Source of the DNA: Flavobacteriia bacterium
GTDB lineage: Bacteria > Bacteroidota > Bacteroidia > Flavobacteriales > Flavobacteriaceae
DNA: 11,857 nt
Assembly: GCA_030626085.1 (NCBI GenBank)
Contig: DAOUPQ010000043.1
Location: 1-11,857 of the forward strand
Direction of reading: 5' to 3'
The position numbers were made by a program, and so were the translations under genes. Positions within the stretch are counted from its first letter, which is position 1. The number at the start of each line of letters is the position of its first letter. The notes under the pieces are model-generated. The model was not told the origin of the DNA, searched no databases, and worked only from the letters and a program-made list of their open reading frames with translations. Shown piece by piece: positions 6,296-11,857 of the stretch.

Positions 6296-6314
6296 CTATT
6301 TAGTTTTTAAAAAC

Positions 6315-6322
6315 CAAAAATA
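6315..6322 (-). promoter_or_regulatory. -7 element for the cysteine-cluster gene
   Basis: The minus strand reads TATTTTTG, a full match to TAnnTTTG, 19 bases upstream of the ATG at 6295. No TTG -33 element is obvious. It faces away from the argS element at 6355-6362, making this a compact divergent promoter region. Confidence 0.45.
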
Positions 6323-6354
6323 AATAATAACATTCATTTTTATGTTAAAATGGT

Positions 6355-6362
6355 TACTTTTG
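6355..6362 (+). promoter_or_regulatory. -7 element for argS
   Basis: The plus strand reads TACTTTTG, a full match to TAnnTTTG, ending 21 bases before the argS ATG. A start of transcription near 6368-6370 would leave a leader of about 15 bases. No clear -33 TTG is seen. Confidence 0.5.
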
Positions 6363-6383
6363 CGCTTAAATTTTTTATTATAA

Positions 6384-8162
6384 ATGAATATTCAAGAATC
6401 TTTAGAAAATGCTGTAAAAGACGGAATGAAAACTTTGTTTGAAGTGAACATTCCTTCAGTAGAATTTCAAGAAACAAGAAAAGAATTTGAAGGTGATCTA
6501 ACCATCGTTGTATTTCCTTTTTTAAAATTTGTAAAGGGCAATCCTTTTGAAATTGCTACAAAATTAGGTAATTATTTAAAGAAAAATCTTATTGAATTAT
6601 CTGATTTTAATGTAGTTAAAGGTTTTTTAAATTTAACGATTTCTGATAATTATTATTTACAATCATTTGACAAAATAAATAATACTAAGAATTACGGAAT
6701 AAAGAAAGTTTCTAATAATGAAAAATCAGTGATGGTAGAATATTCATCACCAAATACTAATAAACCTCTCCATTTAGGACATATAAGAAATAACTTATTG
6801 GGCTATTCAGTTGCGGAAATTATAGCTGCTACCGGTAAAAAAGTATATAAAACACAAATAATTAATGATCGGGGTATTCATATTTGTAAAAGTATGCTTG
6901 CCTGGGAGCGTTATGGAAATGGTGAAACTCCAGAGAGTACCGGATTAAAAGGCGATAAATTAGCGGGTAATTATTATGTGAAATTTGACGAAGAATACAA
7001 AAAAGAAATTACCTCATTAATAGCAAAAGGAGCATCTGAAGATGAAGCCAAAAAGAATGCACCCATTTTAGTTGAAGCCCAAAATATGCTGCGCAAATGG
7101 GAATCAGGTGATGAAAAAATTGTCAGTTTATGGAAAAAAATGAATCAATGGGTCTATGATGGTTTTGACAAAACCTATAAAGAATTGGGTGTGAATTTCG
7201 ATATGAATTACTATGAAAGTAATACTTATTTACTTGGAAAAAATATTGTCGCTGATGGTTTAATAAATGGTGTTTTTTACAAAAAAGAAGATGGTTCGGT
7301 TTGGATAGATCTTACTGAAGAAGGTTTAGATGAGAAAATTGTTCTCAGAGCTGACGGTACTGCTGTATATATGACTCAGGATATAGGAACGGCTATACAG
7401 CGTTTTAAAGAATATCCTGATCTTGACAGTTTGGTCTACACTGTTGGAAACGAACAGGATTACCATTTTAGAGTACTTATTTTAATATTAAAAAAATTAG
7501 GATATACCTGGGCGCAACATCTTTATCATTTATCTTATGGTATGGTTGATTTACCTTCAGGTAAAATGAAATCACGTGAAGGAACTGTAGTAGATGCTGA
7601 TGAATTAATTATTGAAATGACTGATACTGCAAAGAGTATTTCACAAGAATTAGGCAAGTTAGAAAGTTATTCAGGTGAAGAAAAAGAAAAACTGTATAAA
7701 ACCATAGGCTTAGGTGCCTTGAAATATTATATTTTAAAAGTCGATCCCAAAAAACGAATTTTATTTGACCCTAAAGAATCTATTGATTTTAATGGAAATA
7801 CAGGTCCGTTTATTCAATATACTTACGCAAGAATTCAATCAATATTAAGAAAAGCCGATTTTGATTATTCCAAAAAAATAACAAATATTACATTGCATCA
7901 AAAGGAGAAAGACCTCATAAAGTTATTGGAATATTTTAAGGAAATTATTTATAATTCAGCGCTTAATTTAAGTCCTGCACTTTTAGCCAATTACACTTAT
8001 GATCTGGTAAAAGAATACAATTCGTTTTACCAGAGTTTACCAATTTTGGGTAATGACAACTTACAGGAAAAAATATTGAGAACTCAAATTTCAAATCAAG
8101 TTGGAAAAACTATCAAAAAAGCATTTAAATTATTAGGAATTGATGTTCCTGAAAGAATGTAG
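6384..8162 (+). CDS. argS: Arginyl-tRNA synthetase
   Basis: The 592-residue class I enzyme charges tRNA-Arg with arginine, using ATP, in the cytoplasm. The N-terminal additional domain (about 1-85) includes EGDLTIVVFPFLKF. The catalytic Rossmann fold carries the family signature SSPNTNKPLHLGHIRN (121-136) with the HIGH motif as HLGH (130-133). The KMSKS-equivalent motif is GKMKSREGT (393-401), typical of ArgRS. VGNEQDYHF (354-362) and DFNGNTGPFIQYTYAR (468-483) are further conserved blocks. The C-terminal anticodon-binding (DALR) helical domain covers about 475-592 and ends ...LGIDVPERM, as usual. Length is normal for Bacteroidota. It is the only plus-strand housekeeping gene here and has its own promoter. 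It ends 82 bases before a terminator-like hairpin, which may close the transcript. I see nothing unusual in the catalytic residues. Confidence 0.98.
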   Translation: MNIQESLENAVKDGMKTLFEVNIPSVEFQETRKEFEGDLTIVVFPFLKFVKGNPFEIATKLGNYLKKNLIELSDFNVVKGFLNLTISDNYYLQSFDKINNTKNYGIKKVSNNEKSVMVEYSSPNTNKPLHLGHIRNNLLGYSVAEIIAATGKKVYKTQIINDRGIHICKSMLAWERYGNGETPESTGLKGDKLAGNYYVKFDEEYKKEITSLIAKGASEDEAKKNAPILVEAQNMLRKWESGDEKIVSLWKKMNQWVYDGFDKTYKELGVNFDMNYYESNTYLLGKNIVADGLINGVFYKKEDGSVWIDLTEEGLDEKIVLRADGTAVYMTQDIGTAIQRFKEYPDLDSLVYTVGNEQDYHFRVLILILKKLGYTWAQHLYHLSYGMVDLPSGKMKSREGTVVDADELIIEMTDTAKSISQELGKLESYSGEEKEKLYKTIGLGALKYYILKVDPKKRILFDPKESIDFNGNTGPFIQYTYARIQSILRKADFDYSKKITNITLHQKEKDLIKLLEYFKEIIYNSALNLSPALLANYTYDLVKEYNSFYQSLPILGNDNLQEKILRTQISNQVGKTIKKAFKLLGIDVPERM

Positions 8163-8220
8163 CTTTTTTACTTTTATGTACTTCTTATACTTATTTTTTT
8201 AATTATTAAATAAAATATGT

Positions 8221-8228
8221 TAACTTCG
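8221..8228 (+). promoter_or_regulatory. Possible -7 element upstream of the DUF4468 gene
   Basis: TAACTTCG differs from TAnnTTTG by one base and lies 59 bases upstream of the ATG at 8288. If used, the leader would contain the hairpin at 8245-8274. A small inverted repeat (ACCTT, AA, AAGGT; 8230-8241) follows at once. No TTG -33 element is evident. Confidence 0.3.
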
Positions 8229-8244
8229 TACCTTAAAAGGTATT

Positions 8245-8280
8245 AAAAATACACTAAGAGAACGGTGTATTTTTTATTTT
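8245..8280 (+). terminator. Terminator-like hairpin between argS and the DUF4468 gene
   Basis: The stem AAAAATACAC (8245-8254) pairs perfectly with GTGTATTTTT (8265-8274) around a 10-base loop, and is followed by TATTTT. The shape is that of an intrinsic terminator and would end argS transcripts. It stands just 13 bases before the next start codon, so any promoter for that gene must either lie upstream of the hairpin or overlap it. Confidence 0.55.
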
Positions 8281-8287
8281 AAACGTT

Positions 8288-8824
8288 ATGAAATTGAAAA
8301 AAATAATATTTTCGACAATACTTTTTTTAGCTTTTAATATTTCTTCAGCTCAATTAATTATGATTGATGGAGAAACTGGTGAATATAAATATGAAGAAGT
8401 TATTCAGGTTGAAGGAGCCACCAAACAACAATTGATAGAAAGAGCTGAAGATTGGACAATTTTATACTATAAAGAGGAATCCAGGATTACTGTTGATACT
8501 ACCAATACTTTAAAAAAACTAGGTCTTCATAATTTTTCATGGAAGTTCATGAATACAAAAGATATTTCTCTTCAATTAATCTACGATATTGAAATTAAAA
8601 CAAAAGATAACCGCTATAAATATATCTTTTCAAACTTGTGTATTGGCAGAATTGTGTTACACGAAATTGATGCTGTAGAACTAAAGAATTATATCGGTAG
8701 GTTTCCTACAAAATACCAAATAAACATTGAAGAACCTATTGATACCGAACTAACAAAAGCAGCATTATCTTTAGAGAATTATATGAAAACCCAACAATTT
8801 GAAAAGGTTGATGATGATTGGTAA
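8288..8824 (+). CDS. Secreted DUF4468-type protein
   Basis: This 178-residue protein begins MKLKKIIFSTILFLAFNISSAQ, a clear Sec signal peptide with likely cleavage after SSA (residue 21) and no lipobox, so the mature protein is periplasmic or exported. The mature start has DGETGEYKYEEVIQVEGATKQQLIERAEDWTILYY (27-61), the typical opening of DUF4468 proteins of Bacteroidota, in which a peptide of the form 'G-x-Y-x-E-V-V-x-V-x-G-x-S-K-x-x-L-x-x-R-A' leads into a TBP-like fold. It continues with a beta-rich part, IYDIEIKTKDNRYKYIFSN (98-116). The function of the domain is unknown to me. The C-terminus (150-178) is acidic and may be flexible. It is preceded by a hairpin and ends one base from the convergent murF stop, so it is probably monocistronic. 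Confidence 0.75.
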   Translation: MKLKKIIFSTILFLAFNISSAQLIMIDGETGEYKYEEVIQVEGATKQQLIERAEDWTILYYKEESRITVDTTNTLKKLGLHNFSWKFMNTKDISLQLIYDIEIKTKDNRYKYIFSNLCIGRIVLHEIDAVELKNYIGRFPTKYQINIEEPIDTELTKAALSLENYMKTQQFEKVDDDW

Positions 8825-8825
8825 A

Positions 8826-10100
8826 TCACAATAGATTCAATACTCTTTCCAATGCCATACCTCTTGATGCCTTAATTAAAATTGTACTTCCTATAATTTT
8901 ATTTAAATCAAAATTATTTTTAAACTTCTCAAAATCTTCATATTGCTTTATTAAAGAATCGTTTACAGTTGTACTAGAAAAAGTTTCACCTATCAATATC
9001 GCTTCAATATTTTTTGACTGTAAAAAATTTGCAATATTTTGATGCTCTTTTAATGAATCTTTTCCAATTTCAAACATATCTCCTAAGATTGCAATTTTTC
9101 TGCTATCAGTTAATTGATTTAAATTTTCTATAGCAACTTCCATGCTATTGGGGTTTGCATTATAAGCATCTAAAATAATTCTATTTGATCCCTTTTGTAT
9201 AATTTGAGACCTGTTATTACTGGGGATATAGTTTTCAATTGCATTTTTAATTTTTGATATTTGCACTTTAAAATATTTTCCAACAGCACATGCTGTTGCA
9301 ATATTAAAATAATTGTATTTACCAATCAACTGACTATTAATTATTATTTGGTCAAACTGCAATGAAACATATGGATCTGCCATTAAAAAAGTTGTAGGGT
9401 AATCAGAATATTTTCCACCAAGAGTGATTTTATCCAAACCATAAGCGTTTTCAATTTGAAGAAGATCATCTGTATTCACAAAAACTTTTTGATCGTGCTC
9501 TTTTATATGACGATACATTTCAGTTTTAGCTTTTATTACACCTTCAAGGCTTCCAAAACCTTCTAAATGTACCTTCCCAAAATTAGTAATATAGCCATAA
9601 TTGGGAAGTGCAATATTACAAAGAGCCTCAATTTCTAAAGGATGATTGGCACCCATTTCAACAACACCAATCTCAGTGTCAGAATTCATAGATAAGAGTG
9701 TAAGTGGGACACCAATATGATTGTTCAAATTTCCTTTTGTAGCTACACATTTATATTGCTGGCTTAAAACTGCATTGATTAGTTCTTTGGTTGTCGTTTT
9801 CCCATTACTTCCGGTTAAAGCAACAATTGGAATATTCAATTCTTTTCTATGAAAAGTTGCTAACTTTTGTAAAGTTGATAAAACATCATCAACTAAAAAT
9901 ATTCTTTCGCTTGTTTTATAACTTTCTTCATCAATTACAGCGAATTTTGCTCCTTTTCGCAATGCTTCTTCAGTAAAAGCGTTACCATTAAAGTTATCCC
10001 CTTTAAGTGCAAAATACATACTATTAGTAAGATCCTTTCTTGTATCTGTTTCAACTTTATCACATTGAATAAAATAATTATATAGGTCTTTAATTTCCAT
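8826..10100 (-). CDS. murF: UDP-MurNAc-tripeptide:D-alanyl-D-alanine ligase
   Basis: The 424-residue cytoplasmic Mur ligase joins D-Ala-D-Ala to UDP-MurNAc-tripeptide with ATP, giving the pentapeptide precursor of peptidoglycan. The short N-terminal substrate domain (1-85) includes TDTR (18-21) and LKGDNFNGNAF (32-42), typical of MurF. The ATP-binding central domain has the P-loop LTGSNGKTTTKE (95-106), NLNNHIGVPLT (124-134), EMGANHPLEIE (148-158) and TNFGKVHLEGFGS (172-184). The C-domain has NRSQ (296-299), LDAYNANPNSM (310-320), ILGDMFEIG (338-346) and KASRGMALERVL (410-421). Length is normal for the phylum. It follows gldJ, an arrangement I know from gliding flavobacteria, but a strong hairpin lies just before its start, so its expression depends on read-through or on a promoter not seen here. 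The 3' end stops one base from the DUF4468 gene. Confidence 0.96.
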   Translation of the reverse strand: MEIKDLYNYFIQCDKVETDTRKDLTNSMYFALKGDNFNGNAFTEEALRKGAKFAVIDEESYKTSERIFLVDDVLSTLQKLATFHRKELNIPIVALTGSNGKTTTKELINAVLSQQYKCVATKGNLNNHIGVPLTLLSMNSDTEIGVVEMGANHPLEIEALCNIALPNYGYITNFGKVHLEGFGSLEGVIKAKTEMYRHIKEHDQKVFVNTDDLLQIENAYGLDKITLGGKYSDYPTTFLMADPYVSLQFDQIIINSQLIGKYNYFNIATACAVGKYFKVQISKIKNAIENYIPSNNRSQIIQKGSNRIILDAYNANPNSMEVAIENLNQLTDSRKIAILGDMFEIGKDSLKEHQNIANFLQSKNIEAILIGETFSSTTVNDSLIKQYEDFEKFKNNFDLNKIIGSTILIKASRGMALERVLNLL

Positions 10101-10110
10101 AGGTAAATAT

Positions 10111-10150
10111 AAAAAAAACTCAATACCAAAAATGATATTGAGTTTTTTTT
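10111..10150 (-). terminator. Strong bidirectional-looking terminator between gldJ and murF
   Basis: A perfect 15-bp stem (eight A then CTCAATA at 10111-10125; TATTGAG then eight T at 10136-10150) closes a 10-base loop. Read on the minus strand it starts 22 bases after the gldJ stop and ends in an eight-T run, the shape of an intrinsic terminator. Its last base is only 10 bases from the murF ATG. Confidence 0.75.
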
Positions 10151-10172
10151 TATTTATTATTATTTTTTGAAA

Positions 10173-11855
10173 CTATTTAACTTTTCTACCTTCTTTTCTT
10201 CTTCTTGAATAAGACATTTGTCCTAATTTGTCAGTAGCACATCTAAATCCTATATAATTTGTAGCCATATACTCTGGTAAATATCTACGTTGTGCAGGAT
10301 CTAACCAAAAAGCTCTATCTTTCCATGATCCACCTTTATAGACACGGGTTTGATCACTTATCAAAGTTGTTCTTTTCTTGGTATCATACTGTTGAATAAT
10401 CAATCCGCTTTCACCAATTTGACGTGGTATTTCGGGCGAATTATACATTCTTGGTGTGGCATCCCGATCATCTTCATCTTTAAAAAATTGGTTTGTTGAA
10501 GCTAAATCACCATCTCTACTATCAATGTTATATGCTTTTTCATAATTTCTCCTCATAAAAGCATCACGTTTGGTAATTGGAACATATTTTATACTACCGG
10601 GTAAATCTTTTGGCACAAGTTTACCGTTGTCTAAAGTATCAAACTCTACTGAGTTATAATCAACTACAACAACATTACCGTATTCATCAATTTTCTTTTT
10701 AGTGAAAACATTTCCTCTAAAATAACTAAAGTCATTTGCATCATTGTCGATAATCGGACGATAAACATCGGCTACCCATTCAGCAACATTACCTGACATA
10801 TCGTATAAACCAAAAGCATTGGGTTTGTATGATTTAATCCTCATAGTAATATCAGCACCATCATTACTCCAGCCTGCTAAACCACTGTAATCACCTTTAC
10901 CTTGTTTAAAGTTTGCCAATTGGTCTCCTTGATAACGTCTTGATTGTTCACGCGTTGTATTACCACTCCAACTATATTTTTTACGACCTCTAATTGAGTT
11001 GTACTCTCTATTTTCAACTTCGGCTTTAGCTGCATATTCCCACTCAGATTCAGTTGGTAATCTAAATCGTTGTTGCATTATACCATCAGATATTTTTACA
11101 TGACGTCCGGTAAATGAACCCTTACTAGAACCTTTAGACTTTTTTGAAAAATCTTTGATCCCTTTGTGATAAATGGTAGAATCACCATTAAATAATAAGT
11201 TTGGATTTGCTAAATAAGTTTCGGTATCAAAACGATTTGCACCTTCAACCTTTAATGAATCATGATCAAATAATGTATGTAGAACACCTTTGTCAATTAA
11301 TATTTTTTCATTTACACGATCCGTTCTCCATCTACAATATTCTGTAGCCTGTCTCCATGAAACTCCAACAACAGGATAATCAGCATAAGCTGGATGACGT
11401 AAATAGTTTTCGGTTAACAACTCATTAAAACCTAAGGTATTTCTCCAAACTAAAGAATCCGGTAAAGCTGCATGGTATATTTTACGATAAGTATCATCCG
11501 AAGGTGGAAATACTTTTTCTAAATACTGTAAATACAAAACATACTCACGATTTGTAACCTCTGCCTGATCCATATAAAATGAACGTACCTGCTGTTTAAC
11601 AGGAGTTGTATTCCAGTCAAACATAACATCATCTTGTACACTACCCATAGTAAATGTACCACCTTCAATTAAAACCATTCCCGGAGGTGGTGGGCTTTCT
11701 TTATAATTTGAATTGGTTTCAAAACCTCCATATTTAGGATTGTTATACTCCCAACCGGTAAGTGTTGAAACATTCTTACTACTCTTGTTACAACTAGCCA
11801 TAAGTATAGTTGCTAAAACTAAAAGTACTACTTTGCTATTGCTAAACTTTCTCAT
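10173..11855 (-). CDS. gldJ: Gliding motility/T9SS lipoprotein GldJ
   Basis: The 560-residue protein matches flavobacterial GldJ in length, domain plan and murF neighbour. A signal peptide ends in the lipobox MASC, with the lipidated Cys at 22, so it is an outer-membrane lipoprotein. The body is an FGE-sulfatase (SUMF1-like) domain: GMVLIEGGTFTMGSVQDDV (59-77), YMDQAEVTNREYV (94-106), HPAYADYPVVGVSWRQATEY (154-173), FRLPTESEWEYAA (264-276), NAFGLYDMSGNVAEWVADVY (346-365), RVYKGGSWKDRAFWLDP (504-520) and NYIGFRCA (533-540). The catalytic cysteines of true formylglycine-generating enzymes are absent from the KGGSW region, so the role is structural. In F. johnsoniae GldJ is needed for gliding and for stability of the type IX secretion apparatus, and its C-terminal tail matters for motility; here the tail is very basic (RRRKEGRKVK). 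GldK is the main alternative but fits less well. The start at 11855 gives a proper signal peptide; the promoter lies outside the window. Confidence 0.93.
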   Translation of the reverse strand: MRKFSNSKVVLLVLATILMASCNKSSKNVSTLTGWEYNNPKYGGFETNSNYKESPPPPGMVLIEGGTFTMGSVQDDVMFDWNTTPVKQQVRSFYMDQAEVTNREYVLYLQYLEKVFPPSDDTYRKIYHAALPDSLVWRNTLGFNELLTENYLRHPAYADYPVVGVSWRQATEYCRWRTDRVNEKILIDKGVLHTLFDHDSLKVEGANRFDTETYLANPNLLFNGDSTIYHKGIKDFSKKSKGSSKGSFTGRHVKISDGIMQQRFRLPTESEWEYAAKAEVENREYNSIRGRKKYSWSGNTTREQSRRYQGDQLANFKQGKGDYSGLAGWSNDGADITMRIKSYKPNAFGLYDMSGNVAEWVADVYRPIIDNDANDFSYFRGNVFTKKKIDEYGNVVVVDYNSVEFDTLDNGKLVPKDLPGSIKYVPITKRDAFMRRNYEKAYNIDSRDGDLASTNQFFKDEDDRDATPRMYNSPEIPRQIGESGLIIQQYDTKKRTTLISDQTRVYKGGSWKDRAFWLDPAQRRYLPEYMATNYIGFRCATDKLGQMSYSRRRKEGRKVK

Positions 11856-11857
11856 AA

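Noticed and set aside
9791..10129. Short open frames overlapping the murF 5' end on both strands, and another on the plus strand at 8818-9042
   Set aside because: They overlap murF, have no family features, and the one reaching 10129 runs through the terminator hairpin.
10173..11855. GldJ read as an active formylglycine-generating (sulfatase-activating) enzyme
   Set aside because: The fold is shared, but the paired catalytic cysteines are missing and the protein is a lipoprotein next to murF, as expected for GldJ.
1..11857. tRNA or rRNA genes, CRISPR arrays, toxin-antitoxin pairs, phage or defence genes
   Set aside because: No cloverleaf with conserved tRNA bases, no regularly spaced direct repeats and no matching protein families were seen on either strand.

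Overview
The window looks like chromosomal DNA of a member of the Flavobacteriia (Bacteroidota). The base composition is very AT-rich. Start sites lack Shine-Dalgarno sequences, and several -7 promoter elements of the Bacteroidota type (TAnnTTTG) can be seen. The right end carries gldJ next to murF, an arrangement I know from gliding, T9SS-bearing flavobacteria such as Flavobacterium johnsoniae. Most genes are ordinary housekeeping or lineage-specific flavobacterial genes. I see no prophage, CRISPR array or defence island.

Left edge (1-412): the start of an ISAzo13-like transposase, reading off the window, and a 55-codon remnant that looks like the last two membrane helices of an Nramp metal transporter. 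This is the one disturbed part of the window. Next on the minus strand is a cluster read in the order small Cys/His membrane protein (2362-2135), family 2 glycosyltransferase (2128-1016), ECF-type sigma factor (979-416). Upstream of it lies a separate minus-strand gene for a divergent aminoacyl-tRNA-protein transferase-like protein (3268-2495).

Middle (3269-6295): a 269-bp spacer packed with palindromes, including REP-like elements that are more GC-rich than their surroundings. It is followed by an EF-G paralog of the Bacteroidota EF-G2 type with altered GTPase motifs, and then a YkgJ-type cysteine-cluster protein. That gene is divergent from argS (6384-8162, plus strand), and good -7 elements face both ways between them. 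After argS come a terminator-like hairpin and a secreted DUF4468-type protein (8288-8824).

Right (8826-11855): murF and gldJ on the minus strand. murF ends one base from the stop of the DUF4468 gene. A strong 15-bp hairpin sits between gldJ and the start of murF. GldJ is a lipoprotein of the gliding/T9SS machinery with an FGE-like fold. MurF makes the last cytoplasmic peptidoglycan precursor before lipid attachment.

I did not find a clearly new multi-gene system. The most interesting items are the EF-G2-like protein with altered switch motifs, the transferase-like protein without the usual cysteine cluster, the sigma factor/Nramp-remnant junction beside an insertion sequence, and the small Cys/His membrane protein tied to a glycosyltransferase.
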